In this document: in pieces, positions 50,138 to 62,700 of the stretch
How positions within the stretch are numbered: position 1 is the first letter of the stretch
Layout: the number at the start of each line of letters is the position of its first letter
Assembly (NCBI GenBank): GCA_000467715.1
Contig: AJFK01000780.1
Coordinates: forward strand, 103,027 to 167,026
Reading direction: 5' to 3'
Source: Hysterium pulicare CBS 123377
Lineage: Eukaryota; Ascomycota; Dothideomycetes; Hysteriales; Hysteriaceae
Length of the DNA: 64,000 nucleotides
Program-made: the position numbers and the translations under genes
The notes under the pieces: generated by a model
Told to the model about the DNA's origin: nothing
The model's database searches: none
What the model saw: only the letters and a program-made list of their open reading frames with translations

Positions 50138-50641
50138 GTAAGAATAAAGAGGGTGGTTCTTCCTAGGGTTTAAGGATATGACTGGGACTCGTTCCCTTGG
50201 GGCGCATAGAGCTCCGACCTTGTTATATATACTGTCTCTGCTTGTAAAGCTCTTTTCATGAGATCTTTAGAAGCATGTATTATCGCCTAGAAAATCGGTG
50301 TTGTTCCTCTCATTGCTTACTGTGCACCTTTGATGTGAATCGTATAAATGCCGTTCCCCAAAATTAGGCCTAGCGCCAAGCGAGCGCCGCAACTGCATCC
50401 TAATGTGATAGAATTGTCACACAGATTTCCTACAACACGCCATACCAAGCGACTTAAATGCCCGCCTTATCATTTAAAGTATTCGCTCCCACAAATTTTG
50501 CCTCACTTGCATTGAAGAATTAAAGGGACACGCCTGTTACGCATGCGCCTCGTGGAGTGGGACCCCCATCCCTGCACTCACTGAAGAGCCTCGAGCCTAA
50601 TCCAAACAAAGCTTCGACCCACGCTCGTTAATAACCAGCAA
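50138..50641. other. Intergenic region ACP-VPS74
   Basis: 504 bp, ACP 3' region and VPS74 promoter. No gene or repeat recognised. Confidence 0.45.
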
Positions 50642-51894
50642 ATGGCATCCACAACATCCGGCCTCACGCGTCGAAGAGGAGGAGGAGGAGGAGCTTCGAC
50701 TGCAGACCCTGAGGACACGAGCCGAGTCAGTTCGCCTGCACCGAAGCGGAATGACGACCGAACCCCAGAAACTTCCTATGAGAATTCCGCAAATGGGCAC
50801 AAGATTGCCTTTGACCCTCGGGACATCAGCGAGAGTGCGGAGAGGAACAAGCAGCCGAAGCTGACGTTGATGGAGGAGATCATTCTCATGGGGTTGAAGG
50901 ACAAGCAGGTGGGTAAACCTCAGCCGCATGTCTTGTGAATGAGGTTAACTAGGTCTCCCACAGGGTTATTTATCATTTTGGAACGACAACATATCTTATG
51001 CTCTCCGAGGATGCATCGTTATCGAACTGGCATTTCGAGGTCGTATAAGCATGCAGAAGGATTCTTCACGGCGGCGATTTCCCCTTGCAGATCGGGTCAT
51101 TGAGGTCGTTGACGAAACTTTGACTGGAGAAGTTCTGCTCGATGAGGCCCTGAAGATGATGAAGTCGAGCGAGAAGATGAGTGTGAACTCGTGGATTGAT
51201 CTTATGAGCGGTAGGCTATTTCCGAGTCGCCCAATTGCATATCCCTTAACTCTAGGCCAAAAGCTAATCTGAACACTCTTAGGCGAGACATGGAATCTGA
51301 TGAAGATCGGCTACCAACTAAAACAAGTCCGCGAACGATTATGCAAGGGACTCGTTGACAAGGGCATCCTACGGACCGAGAAGAAGAACTTCCTCCTCTT
51401 TGACATGGCGACACATCCGGTAGCGGACGGTGGGGCGAAAGAGGAGATAAGGCGCCGCGTCCGGAACGTTCTCACTAGCAGAACTGTCGTCCTCCCTGCC
51501 AGCCAGTTCCTGCCAGAGGAAATGGAGTTCAGATATATAAGGACAATCGCCATGGTTTGCGCAGCCTACGCGGCAAACGTTTTGGAAAACGCTTTGACAA
51601 CGTTGGGACATGAGGCACGAGAAAGAGCCTTTGCTCAGGTCGATGAGTTGCTGGCAGAATACTCTCAATGGCCTTTTGCTCGAAGAGCTGGCGGTTCTGC
51701 TGGCGTGGGTGCTAATTTGGGTCAGGTCATCAATGACGAGGTCAACAACGCCAAGGATAAGGAGTTGCAGCTCGAGGTACGTGCAAACGATTCAGATTAG
51801 TTTTGAGGAATACGTTTGGCAAGCGTGCTAACATGTCTCATAGGTGGTTGCTGCTTGCTTGAGCGTCTTCACAAGGCTTGACTCTCTGCTCTAA
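50642..51894 (+). CDS. VPS74: GPP34/GOLPH3 family PI4P-binding Golgi protein
   Basis: Peripheral Golgi protein that binds phosphatidylinositol 4-phosphate and retains glycosyltransferases. Exons: 50642-50908, 50964-51210, 51283-51776, 51844-51894; 352 residues. A disordered N-terminus includes RRRGGGGGA from a GGA triplet run. The GPP34 domain begins at [40 protein letters not shown] and continues with [65 protein letters not shown] and FRYIRTIAMVCAAYAANVLENAL. The short last exon (VVAACLSVFTRLDSLL) completes the final helix. All junctions lie in conserved sequence. Confidence 0.95.
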
Positions 51895-53026
51895 TCAGAC
51901 TGTATACTGGGTCGACACTTAATGATTTAGATAAGCAGAATAGGCAGCTTCACTTGGGTTTTCACAGGCTGGTAGATTTGGGATGCTTTAAGAGCATGGA
52001 CATAAAGGTAGCGAAAAAAGGATTTATGTACTCCGGGGTCGCCTGGGAGAAGGTGACTGCTGTCTGTTTTGATTGAAACCACATTTCCTAGCGAGTCTCA
52101 AATGCGAAAGGGGGGGTCGGTGCTTGTACGGCGTCGGGATGGCCGTCCAAACTTCTGTATTAGCATTACTGGAAACTTCTTTTCCTTGGACGAGGCTCTT
52201 CAATGTGTGGTATCGCTACTGCTGACTCGTTACCATGTCCTCGTGGAAGAGGATGCTTCCGGTCGTCCTCCATGTATGCCATTCCAAGACTTCCTGATCC
52301 GGCCGTTTACACGTGACTGCTGCTGTGCGACTCAAGTACACAACCCAAGTCGATCCTTGTTCTCCCGCTCGCAGAAAATACCGTTTCCAACGCCTGATGC
52401 ACCCGAAGACCTTCGGTCCGGCTTCTAGACTCCTTCAGTCCTTCTTTGCTTCGCTCGGGTGGCCTGCTGACCGCCACGTCTGAGGAGTCGGCAAAGGGGC
52501 GGGCGGAATAGCGCCTCAGACCAAGTTTGCACTCTATCGACTGTCCGTAACACGCACCCATCAACGAATTGGCATTCCGAGCTTATCCCCTCCGCCGCAT
52601 CCCGAACACCCCAGGGGAGGAGAGGAGCCTTCATTCCGTTACAAATATTCCCGCCGCCTGAAGCCGTTCCGATTGTGCTGCGCGCTTTTGCTGCCCCCGT
52701 GATCGGCAACTCTTCCCTTGGCCAAACAGAATCCAGGCTGGAATTGACGACGCGCAATTTGCATATTCATCGGTATGTGTCTCCTACTACTCCGGTCCAT
52801 AGCTATCATGTTTCTTTGATGGGAGACATTCGTTGCGGAGATGGATGACCTCGCCGTCGCTTTCAACTCTTCTCCTTGTTGTCGTTGCAGATGGCGACGC
52901 GACCGTTCTGCGACCTCCACACTAACCGCTCCAGGTTCATTCATGTATCGGCCTTGCTACGTTGGACCTTCGTTGAGGGCGAGCCTGTAACGTACGATAG
53001 TGCGCCGTAACACATTACTAGGAACT
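51895..53026. promoter_or_regulatory. SNF5 upstream region
   Basis: 1.13 kb. A possible 5'-UTR intron is suggested by GGTATGTGT near 52771 and TCGTTGCAG near 52890; this is weak. Two mid-size frames on opposite strands overlap each other and show no family pattern. Confidence 0.4.
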
Positions 53027-55592
53027 ATGCCATCTCCCGTCACCTCCTCTTCCTCCGCCCAACCAGAACAGTCGCTCGATGCATCAAATCGGCAGTCGCA
53101 AGGCGCGTCCTCCCTACAAAATGGTTCTAACGGGGAGGGTGCTGTACAGCAGCCGGATACAGTTGCAAACACTAATGGGCCAGGCGCGCCAATGGACGGA
53201 AAGGATATAATACGTGAAGGCAAAGAGAAAGCAAAGGCCATCATGGCTGCGTCTGGCGTCACTCTTGAATCCGATGCCGGACAAACGATCAACACTAGCC
53301 AGGAGACAACTTCACCAACTACCGTCAACGGTGCTTCACCCAGTCGTAAACGGTCGCGTTCAGGATCTCGATTACCCTCTCAATCGACACCCCAAGATGC
53401 GACCCAGAAGGACCAACCAGGCATTGCTGAGTTTCTCCTCAATCGATACATGACTCGTGACATGCTACATGGAGTGGCCGTGAACGACCAAGAGATGAGG
53501 GGAAGGGCGCTTACAACCCAAAAAGTGAGGGAGACTGAGTACTATCAAACCCTGCGACAGCAGCGTCAAGTTCACCCTGGATCGATATATGGTTATGGTT
53601 ATATGGGATACGGAAATGGCATTACAGATTCCAAACCTTCGAGGTTAGAATACCCCGCCCAGAGAAAGAGACCAGGAAATCGGAGGACAAAGCCTTTGCA
53701 CGTCTCCAGGAAAGACGGTCTTACGCAGGCAGATCAACTAGAGGAGCTGATACCTGTGCGGCTCGACATCGAGTTGGACAAGATCAAGCTCCGAGACACT
53801 TTCACGTGGAATCTCCATGACCGGGTAATCCCTACAGATCTGTTTGCTGAAAATCTCGTTGAGGATTTCAAACTTCCTCCCGAGACTAGAGGACTTCTGA
53901 TACAACAGATAAACCGTGAGATGCAGGAGCAAATCCAGGATTTCTACCCACACGTTTTTATCGACGAGGAACCGCTTGACCCACACCTTCCGTACATGGC
54001 ATATAAAAACGATGAAATGCGCGTTCTTATAAAACTCAATATAACCATTGGCCAACATACGCTCGTTGATCAATTTGAATGGGAAATCAATAATCCGTTG
54101 AACTCCCCCGAGGAATTCGCTAGACAGATGGCGCGAGACCTTTCCTTATCTGGCGAGTTCACAACGGCAATAGCACACTCCATTCGAGAACAGGTGCAGA
54201 TGTTCACGAAAAGTCTGTACATTACTGGGCATCCATTTGATGGACGTCCTATTGAGGATGCGGACGTTCGAGACGGCTTTCTACAATCCCCTCTTCCCTC
54301 TGTTTTCCGGCCCATGCAATCCGCAAAGGACTATACACCCTACTTGTACGAACTTAACGAAGCCGAATTAGAACGTGCGGAACTATCTATATTGAGAGAA
54401 CAGCGTCGACAAAAGCGATCTGTCAATCGTCGCGGAGGACCTGCGTTACCAGATCTGAAAGACCGGCAACGGACCGTTCGGACCTTGGTTGTTTCTTCCG
54501 TACTCCCTGGTGCAGCGGAAACGATCGAAGAGAGCCGCGTCTTCAAAATATCTCGGTCATCTAACCGCCGTGGTCGTGCTTCAGGACGCGTCGATGGTGC
54601 AGATGATTCAGACGAGTCTGACAGTGAAGATTCCGGTCCTGATTCTCCTGCGCCATCCCAGATCATGGGAGGCACGGCTCGAACAAGGGGCATCCGAGGA
54701 GCTGCTACTGCCGCACAAGCCGCGATGAGGGCTAACTTGGGAAGATCGGCCACGCCTGAAATCTCCGCTTTACATCACCACGAGACACGAACCTCAGCCA
54801 GACGCTTTGGCGGCTACGATACAAGAGAAGAAAGTGTTACTGAACCCACAACGCTCGTCGTGAAGCTACGAATTTCTTCCAAGAAATTACAGCAGTGGAT
54901 GCAAAGTTTGAAATCTAGGCCAAGCGGCGAGTTTCTACAAAGAAATTTGTCGACGCCTCTAATTGCATCGCAGACCGCAACACCTCAACGTAGCACCCCA
55001 ACTGCCAATTCGATGCCTCCCCCACCATCTCCCGCACTGCCGCCGCGATCAACACCTAACCCTGGTGTTTCCAATGTTGAGGCATCACCACGAATGCCAG
55101 CCACGCCTACTCCAAGTACTGCACCGCAAGAGTGGAAATATTACCCTGATGGCCGGGCGGATGCGCCATGGCCTCCTCCAGCACAGTCTGTAAGTGGGAG
55201 ACCTTTATGAACAACCAGACCTTCCAATTTCAAGTCTGTTTGATTTTCAGTGCTGATTCTATGTTCAGGCTCCACCACCGCCTTGGCTTACAACGGTTCT
55301 TCAAGAGCTACGACAAAAATATCCAAATGACAATTTTGAAGCAACCATGCGCTACAATGCTATCGACACGCAGAATCAAAACAGCGTCAAGCTTGACAAT
55401 TTCAATACAACAGGATCGCTCCCTCCGAACATCAAGACGCAATACTTACCTCGAATTCGATGCATCGACTGCCCTGGAAAACTGTACACTGCTGGCCCAG
55501 GCCTATCAGTTGAGAACTTTGAAGTTCATCTGCGCAACCGTCAGCATAAAGCAAGTGTCGAGAGGAGGACCGGAAGGAGCGGCGCATCTTAG
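53027..55592 (+). CDS. SNF5: SWI/SNF chromatin-remodelling subunit SNF5 (INI1 family)
   Basis: Core subunit of SWI/SNF-type remodellers. Exons: 53027-55189 and 55269-55592; 828 residues. The start is the first ATG in frame. The N-terminal 130 residues are disordered. IAEFLLNRYMTRDMLHGVAVNDQEMRGRAL begins the conserved part. The two SNF5 repeats are visible: ELIPVRLDIELDKIKLRDTFTWNLHDRVIPTDLFAENLVEDFKLP with YPHVF, and VLIKLNITIGQHTLVDQFEWEINNPLNSPEEFARQMARDLSL with IREQVQMFTKSLYI. The long C-terminal extension has an acidic/Ser stretch and a proline-rich segment. It ends with a zinc finger of C-x2-C-x18-H-x5-H form (IRCIDCPGKLY...FEVHLRNRQH), which exists only after removing the 79-nt intron. 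Confidence 0.92.
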
Positions 55593-56111
55593 ACGTGGCC
55601 TTCTCTAATCGAATCAAAACTTTTTGGCATTTCTTAGAGTTGCATTATTATTTTAAGGAGTCTACTTAGGCTCATACCACGACATTTTGTACAAAATCTA
55701 TTGGAGCATGCTCAATCGCTGCTCAGCAATGCGGAATTGGTATAAACGGGCGTTTTACAAGCTTGGTGCATTTCGATGGGTTTGGATGGAGAAGGCATGA
55801 CCTCTGCCATGGTTTTGGATAAAAGGCGTTTTTTTTGCTGGTGGATAGCCATGGTGGATAGGACACCCTTGGGTGCCCTTCTTTGATTCTTGATATCAGC
55901 TTACTAGGCTCGAAATGATATTGTTTATATTCCCCTCAAGACCCTAGCACAGAGCACCAGGACAAGCTACCTAGGTACTAAGCCAAGATCACGTGTGAAC
56001 TTCTTCATCTTAATTCGCGAGTCAGTTGGCATACCTCACAAGATTCGGATTTGCACTCGTTTGCTGCAAACGTCCAAATTGCATAGCAAGCTACGTATCT
56101 CGGGAATCATC
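55593..56111. promoter_or_regulatory. Upstream region of the EEP phosphohydrolase gene
   Basis: 519 bp. TACCTAGGTA (55968-55977) and TCACGTG (55989-55995) lie 12 bp apart, about 120-145 bp before the ATG. No gene seen. Confidence 0.5.
55968..55977. repeat. Palindrome TACCTAGGTA, core copy 3
   Basis: 10-bp core of the palindrome found at 16370 and 18248, again in a proximal promoter; outer bases do not pair here. Confidence 0.75.
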
Positions 56112-57029
56112 ATGAAAGGTGCTGCTTCTATCTTCATTCGCCTTCTCAGTCACAACATCTGCTATGCAACGAACAACCCGTTCAAGGGCGAATTACCATG
56201 GCCCGATCGAAAATCACTGCTTCTAGACGAACTCAGATTCAACACGCTTCGCAACCCAGAAGTCTTCATATGCCTCCAGGAAGTACTCAACCACCAACTC
56301 ACAGACGTCATGGACAACTTCAACTCCAACTCTGACACAACCGATTGGGCTTACATTGGCGTGGGCAGAGACGACGGTAAAACGGCTGGCGAATACTCCC
56401 CAATTATTTATCGACCCTCAATCTGGAACCTCGAGAAGTTTGAAACGATATGGTTGTCAGAGACCCCGGACCGGCCTTCCAAGGGTTGGGATGCAGCTTC
56501 GACACGTATACTTACCACAGGGGTATTTCAGCATAGGCACAGCAAACAGAGGGTTTTAGGAATGAACACGCATTTGGACGATCAGGGCGTCAAGGCGAGG
56601 GAAGAGTCTGCGAAGCTGATTCTTGATATGATAGCCAAGTTCACTTCTGCAAGTGCTGGTGGAGATGGAACCATGCTGCCGGTCTTTCTTGCAGGAGACT
56701 TGAATTCTGGCCCTGATGAAGAGGCTTTCAGAATTCTTAATGGGACAAAGAGTCCGTTGAGGGATGTTAGGGTTCTGGCAGAGATTAAGTACGGGAACAA
56801 GTTCACTTTCACTGGATTTGATGGGGAAACGGAGTTGACGGAGATTGACCATATCTTCGTGGGCCCCAAAGAGAAAGGCATATGGGATGTGAAGAGCTGC
56901 GCGGTGCTGGAGAATAGGTTTGATGATGGAGTGTACAATAGCGATCATAGGGCCGTGATTGCGGACTGCGGCATTGGACTGATTGGAAATGAGGACGAGG
57001 TGGGATTCTTGCATCAGGACGCCATGTAA
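56112..57029 (+). CDS. Endonuclease/exonuclease/phosphatase (EEP) family protein
   Basis: Single-exon gene, 305 residues from the first in-frame ATG (MKGAASIFIRLLSHNICYAT). It belongs to the magnesium-dependent EEP fold (DNase I/APE1-like phosphoesterases). Family residues are visible in order: Asn in SHNICYA, Glu in FICLQEVL (metal ligand), Tyr in WAYIGVGRDD, His in GMNTHLDDQG, the Asp-Asn pair in FLAGDLNSGPDEEAF, and the C-terminal TEIDHIFVGP and YNSDHRAVIADC, which hold the catalytic Asp-His. Similar fungal proteins are annotated as nucleases or phosphodiesterases without tested substrates. There is no signal peptide and no membrane span, so a cytosolic or nuclear site is likely. Confidence 0.88.
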   Translation: MKGAASIFIRLLSHNICYATNNPFKGELPWPDRKSLLLDELRFNTLRNPEVFICLQEVLNHQLTDVMDNFNSNSDTTDWAYIGVGRDDGKTAGEYSPIIYRPSIWNLEKFETIWLSETPDRPSKGWDAASTRILTTGVFQHRHSKQRVLGMNTHLDDQGVKAREESAKLILDMIAKFTSASAGGDGTMLPVFLAGDLNSGPDEEAFRILNGTKSPLRDVRVLAEIKYGNKFTFTGFDGETELTEIDHIFVGPKEKGIWDVKSCAVLENRFDDGVYNSDHRAVIADCGIGLIGNEDEVGFLHQDAM

Positions 57030-57301
57030 AATAAATTGTAAAACAAATTGCTTCATTCATTTACCTACCACGCTAGGACTCGATATATGAGGTATGGAAT
57101 AGTCCCGAGTAACGACAACTCATTGGCTGTCAAGCGAAAGCCAACCCCCGCCATTGCCCGCACTGCAAGAACGAGGGGCAACGAAAACGACAAACTGTGA
57201 ACGACCGGAGTCACACCACAACCTCCCACAGTCCTCCTAGATACTTATTTGCCGTCCTTGAGCCCCCCAATCTACGAAAACAACGCCCTGGGTTCGCAAG
57301 T

Positions 57302-58941
57302 ATGGCGGAAGAAGCTGCTGCTGGTAAGATCTACGCCCCAAGCCATATGTTGATGTCGTCGGGATGTAAACAAGCGAGCTTCGTAGACATCACAGGAGCT
57401 GGACATTGCTAACTCAGTGCATAGATTACACGCTCGCCAATCCCGATACCTTGACCAAGTACAAGCAGGCTGCTCAGATATCCCAGAAAGTCCTCGAAAC
57501 GGTATCAGGTACGCTCGTTCTGCAATCCCTGCAGGACCGCAGCCCTTTGTCTCCCACTGGCTCAAGGATTCACAGCTGACAGCTTCCAGGATGGTGCACT
57601 GAGGGAGCAAACATTGTACAACTCTGCGAGAAAGGCGACAAGCTGCTAGAAGAAGAGATTGCAAAGGTCTACAAGGGAAAGAAAATTTCCAAGGGCGTCG
57701 GCCATCCTGCCACCATCTCGCCCAGCTCCTACGTTACCCCATATACACCCCTCAAGTCAGACGCAGAGGAAGCGGCTGTAGATCTGAAAGCCGGTGAATG
57801 TGTTAAAGTACAGCTTGGTGCACAGATTGATGGTCTCTGTGCGATTGTCTGCAATTCTATCTTTGTACCTTCTAAAGAGAAGACTGAAGAGATATCCGGA
57901 CGGCAAGCGGATCTGTTCTTGGCTACGCACTATGCAAACGAACTACTACTAAGGTTGATGCTTCCGCCGGGCTTAGTAGCCACTGGTACTGAAGAGGAGC
58001 AGAAGAAGGCGGCAGCTCAAAAGCCATATTCTCAGGCGAAGATCACGCAAATGCTTGAAAAGGTGGTGAAGAGCTACAACTGCAACCTCGTCGAGAGCAC
58101 GACCATCTGGCTATTTGAGCGCAATGAGATTGAAGCCAAGAAGAAGATTATTCTTGCTGCTGGCGACGGCGTCAAGGGTGAAGGCTTGCCGGAAGCCGGG
58201 GAAGTATGGGGTGTCGAGATGGGTGTAAGCTTGGGATCCGGCAAGGTCAAGACTCTGAGCAATCGACCCACGCTGCATCGTCGCACAACTACCACCTATG
58301 GCCTCAAGCGACCAAGCTCAAGAGCTACCCTGTCCGAAATCGTTAAGAAGTTTGGGACCTTCCCGTTCAGTCTCAGGCAACTTGATGATGAGCGCGCGGC
58401 GAAGGTCGGCGTGGTGGAATGTGTGAGAGGGAATGTACTTCGTCAATACGAAGTCGTTGGTGATAAGGATAATGATCCCGTGGCCAGACTTTTCACAACG
58501 ATCGGTAAGTTAATAGCTCATCACTTATATGCTACTGCCCACTGCTTTTCAACAAATCTCGTTCAAGTGTGCGTTTTCGGTTTCTTAGGCTTAGAGCACT
58601 TCATGCGAAGTTTCCGGGACCATCTCTTTTCAGATACCCCCAAGTTTTTGACCATTAACTTTATGCACAAAACTCACAAAAGCTTTCATTTGGGACGGCG
58701 CTAACAGAGTCATCTAGCCATCACGAAGAACGGGATAACACGCTTGGCTGCACCACCTGTGCCAGACCTCTCCAAGTACAAGACCGACAACAAGATCGAA
58801 GACGAGGAGATCCTCAAGATCCTAGAGAAGCCTATCGGTAAAGCTTCCAGCGCCAAGAGCAAGAAGGGAAAGAAGAAGAAAAAACCTGCTAAGAAGGCAG
58901 TCGAGGAGGACGAAGAAGAAGAGAGCAGCGACGAAGAGTGA
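57302..58941 (+). CDS. EBP1/PA2G4-like protein (methionine aminopeptidase fold; Cdb4 family)
   Basis: Homologue of human EBP1 and fission-yeast 42-kDa curved-DNA-binding protein, which bind ribosomes or nucleic acid and have lost peptidase activity. Exons: 57302-57323, 57425-57508, 57590-58504, 58718-58941; 414 residues. The first exon encodes seven residues (MAEEAAA). Conserved parts are YTLANPDTLTKYKQAAQISQKVLETVSGWCTEGANIVQLCEKGD, GVGHPATISPSSYVTPYTPL, GECVKVQLGAQIDGLCAIV, FLATHYANELLLRLMLPPG and VESTTIWLFERNEIEAKKKIILA. The C-terminus is a lysine-rich tail (KSKKGKKKKKPAKK) ending in an acidic run, as in the family. The last intron (58505-58717) is 213 nt, long for this genome segment. Confidence 0.92.
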
Positions 58942-59784
58942 TTGCTTCTTGAAACAGGCCAAAATGAGGCGGTTTAGATCAGCGTCCTCTAAGCTCCCAA
59001 AATTCCATCATATTCAAAGCCCCTCCTTTCACTTAGGGGTTGCATTGGGAATGTGGCGACAGGGTATGGTCCTCGCAGGGTTCACTTCGAGTTGAGTTAG
59101 CAGCCAGCAGCAAGTACTCTAGTAGCTTCTGTAGTCCAAACGAACGACCAGAATCTTCCGCCTCAAACTGGTTCTGCCTTTGTATTCGTGAAAACAGTGA
59201 AGTACTTTTGGAGCTGCTCGTCAGGGGCTTCGTATGAGCATCACATTGACCTCATCAACTTGAACAAAAGTGGTCTGATAACCTTCTCATTGCCTACAGA
59301 ATTTCTGCGCTTCTTACCCCTCTTATCAGTGAAGTGTTTCGGGTCGAGTGAATGGTCGTGCCATCCAGATCTGCTGACCGGAGGTGAATCTTCACCCCCT
59401 CCTTAAAGCGAAGCGTGTCTGCCTTGAAACACAACCTTTCTACCTCAACTTTCCTCAAAAACCTTTTCAAACCACTCACGTACATCAGAATTTTCGGATT
59501 CTGAGGTTTCTTTTGAGATCACGGTACTTGAGTGTTGAGGGTTGATGCACTAGGGGGGTGGTGAATCGCGGCACTCGGTCGTCTCGCTTCCTCTTGAACT
59601 TCTACCTCTTCCAAACTCAACCAACATCAAACACCACCACCAACGCGACGACACGCACAACTTCCACCGGAATACTGGTCACGTTGAATTTTTCGGTAGA
59701 ACGCGTGGTAAGTATACAATTGAAGGCGAACATGACGTACAGCATGCTAACAATACTGGCAGTCCCGCGAAGGACATTCTCGAA
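58942..59784. other. Intergenic region upstream of the PHD-finger gene
   Basis: 843 bp with the EBP1-like 3' UTR and the promoter/leader of the next gene. A possible leader intron may start at GTAAGTATAC (59708) and end at GGCAG near 59762. No other gene seen. Confidence 0.4.
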
Positions 59785-62700
59785 ATGCCTTCACTTCGCA
59801 CCTCACGGAAATCGAGTCGGACCTCGACTCCTTACGTACGGGCCACTGAGCCGCCACTTCCCAGCTCGAATGCAAAGGTAGACAAGACCCAGAGGTCACT
59901 AGACGTCTGGATTGAACCCACACCAAAAATTCCCACTCCGAGTTTCGAGGACCACGGCTTCGCCCGCGGCGGCGTTCTCGAGAACATGCAGCCTTTGGGA
60001 GTGCCACCATCCGCAAAGCTGAAAGCCAAACTACGAGCACAAACCGAAGGTCTCACTTCCAGGAGGTCTCGTTTCAGTAGGAACGGGCACATCTCACCTC
60101 GTGATGAGCCCTTCTCTACTCCTGAAATGACCCCAGCCGCTGAACCGGAGCAACAAGAGGCGGAGAAACCGGAAGAGGACACATTTGTCACGATAGCTAC
60201 ACCTCAAGCTGAAGAGGAGGATGATGAGTATGTTCCGAACGGAGCGAAAAGCACGCCACGATCCGGCAAAGCCCCGGTGAGGAACGAAGCAGCAAGCTTG
60301 ACTCCTTCTCTCCAGCAAGCCCCTCCTCCTAACGCTGCTCCTAACGACAACGAGTCACATGTTCGACAACGAATTCACGTGGTTGTCAATGAGGCTCGAA
60401 GCATAGCAATCGAGAAGGGTAATCCTCGGCTTGGCCAGGCCATAAAAGAGATGTTTGACGCGAGTGCACGTAAAAAGCACCTTCAAGACGCCTTGGAAGG
60501 AGTCATCCGCCGGGACCCATCTGACGATAATGTATCTTCATTTCGTCGATTTTTCAAGAATGTCAGTAGACGCGCAAAGAAGTTTACGCGGGGCGAGATC
60601 ACCGCCGTGGATCCATCAAAACCAGACGCCAAGCCACGTCATTCACTCACACCCTCTAAGGTGAACAATAACAACACGACCCCGACAGGAACAATGCCAA
60701 GTGGAGTCATGAATCACGTACCCACTGATTCTCCGTCCATTACCACAATAGAACACAATAGCAATGCTCTTGTTCCAGCTCCAGATGGGAACACTCTCTC
60801 GAACCCACCTCATCTCCAATTGAACCCAACTCCTCCATCAATGGCAGCGTCACCTTCTAAGGTGCTTCCGGCTGAAACCACTGCCAACGGTAGTTCCCCA
60901 CCCGACTCTTCTAGCAGAGCCCCATCAGGTCAGGAGTCATCGCAGGCTCCGAGCCCTCTCGGTGAATCTGATTCCGATTTATCTGACTACAACGAGGAGA
61001 TTGTTCAGAATGGACCACCAGAAGCTTTGCAAGCAAACGGCACTACTTCTGCCAAAGTGTCTTCTAAGAAAGCAAAGCTTGCTGCGAAGACTCGCGGCGG
61101 CAGGAAGTCCCGAGCCACTTCCCTCAGAGCCCAGCAGCCCATTACTGGCAAGCGCAAGGCAGAGGAAGATCAGCGGGCCGCCGAACAAGACAAAGTCTTA
61201 CGGGTAAAGAGAGAACAGATGGTGACTCGCATGTTAAGCGACTTTCCCGAGCTCCCTGTCCAATTCTCCGATGTTCGCACCAAACTTCCGAATGATATCG
61301 CAAACAGCATTCCTACAGAATCTTCCAGCATCCAGGCAGATTCTCCTCCTGTGCAAGTATACTCTCCGAGTACGCGTGCGGAAGAGGAAACCTTGTCGGA
61401 TGGCGAGTCTTTCTTATCCCCACAGCTTGGGCCGTCGGTCAAGAATGGCACCATTGGAACTCGGCATTCGAAGAGACAACTCAAAGGTGCTTCGTCGAGG
61501 CAAGCAACACCAGTTGTCAACTTGTTCAATGCAGCGACTCCTAGGATGTCTTCAAGTCGTGGCTCAGCTGCTACGCGACCGTCTACTCCAGCTCTTGCGC
61601 CGCCGGCGTCAAAGCGTCTCAAGCTGAACAACGGCCAGGCCGCAAAAACCAAACGATCGTAAGTAACCCTCATCCCTCCCTCGACTGTCGCTTCACTCTC
61701 GTACTATGATGCTTGGCGGACCTGTGCACACTATGCACATGCACAGCTCTGCTACATGCCAGCACCCAGTCCAGAATTTGCTTGTCGCTCCCGCAAGGCT
61801 TTTGCTACTTTCAGGATGGGTGCAGTTTACTGATCAAAGGGTGTTCTACAGGCCAATCAAGAATCGGGATGGCCCCGTGGCTGGTGTTCCCCGTACACGC
61901 ACGGGTGGCGGGCCAGGCACCCCAATCGGGCATCATGACACAGATACCGTAAGTGCCATAAGTCAAATTCGCGCCGCCCCAGCCAAACCAACCTTTTATC
62001 CTTCCGCACATCAAACCCATCCCACTCTATACCTTCGTCTCTTGCCCATGCTTCTCACGCCTCGCCTGTCTCCCTCCATCTTGCCTTGTCCGCTTGCCTG
62101 CTCCAAATCGCCAGCGTTACTAATCTTCGCGCAGCCCTCGCCTCAGTCGGACAACGACGATTTCTGTTCTGCGTGCAGCGGCGGTGGACATCTCATCTGC
62201 TGCGACAACTGCAACCGCTCATTCCACTTCAACTGTTGCGACCCCCCGTTGAGCGAAAATGAGGACCTTCCCGCCATTTTCCACTGCCACGTGTGCAAGT
62301 CGAGTGCGCGGGCCACCGAGGAACCTGCCTCCAGGGACCGCTTCCATCTGATGGCTCCGATCTTCGACAACCTGGACAAGGTGAACGTCAAGGCTTTCTC
62401 TCTCCCAGAGGACATTCGCAACCACTACGAGGGTGTGAGCACCGACCGACATGGTGCTTACGAAGAGCCAGTCAAGAAGATTTCCCTGTAAGTTTTGCAT
62501 CGTTTCCTTCCACTGCGCAGCCTCACTAATGCCCAGTAGAAAGCAAGGCGGCGGCTATGGCGCCCAGAAACCAGATTACAACCGTGTCTACGACGGTGCA
62601 CGCAACGTTATTTTGTGTTGCCAGTGTGGCAAATCCGCCCTCACCAAACGCCCACTGATTGAATGCGACCTTTGCCATGAGTTCTGGCATTTGGACTGTT

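Noticed and set aside
50672-50693. GGA triplet run as a microsatellite of interest
   Set aside because: It simply encodes a short Gly run in the disordered N-terminus of VPS74.
53000-53026. Upstream extension of SNF5 to 53000
   Set aside because: The first codon would be GTG; the first ATG in frame is 53027.
55995-56111. N-terminal extension of the EEP-family protein
   Set aside because: It begins at GTG and covers the promoter with CACGTG and the palindrome; the first ATG is 56112.
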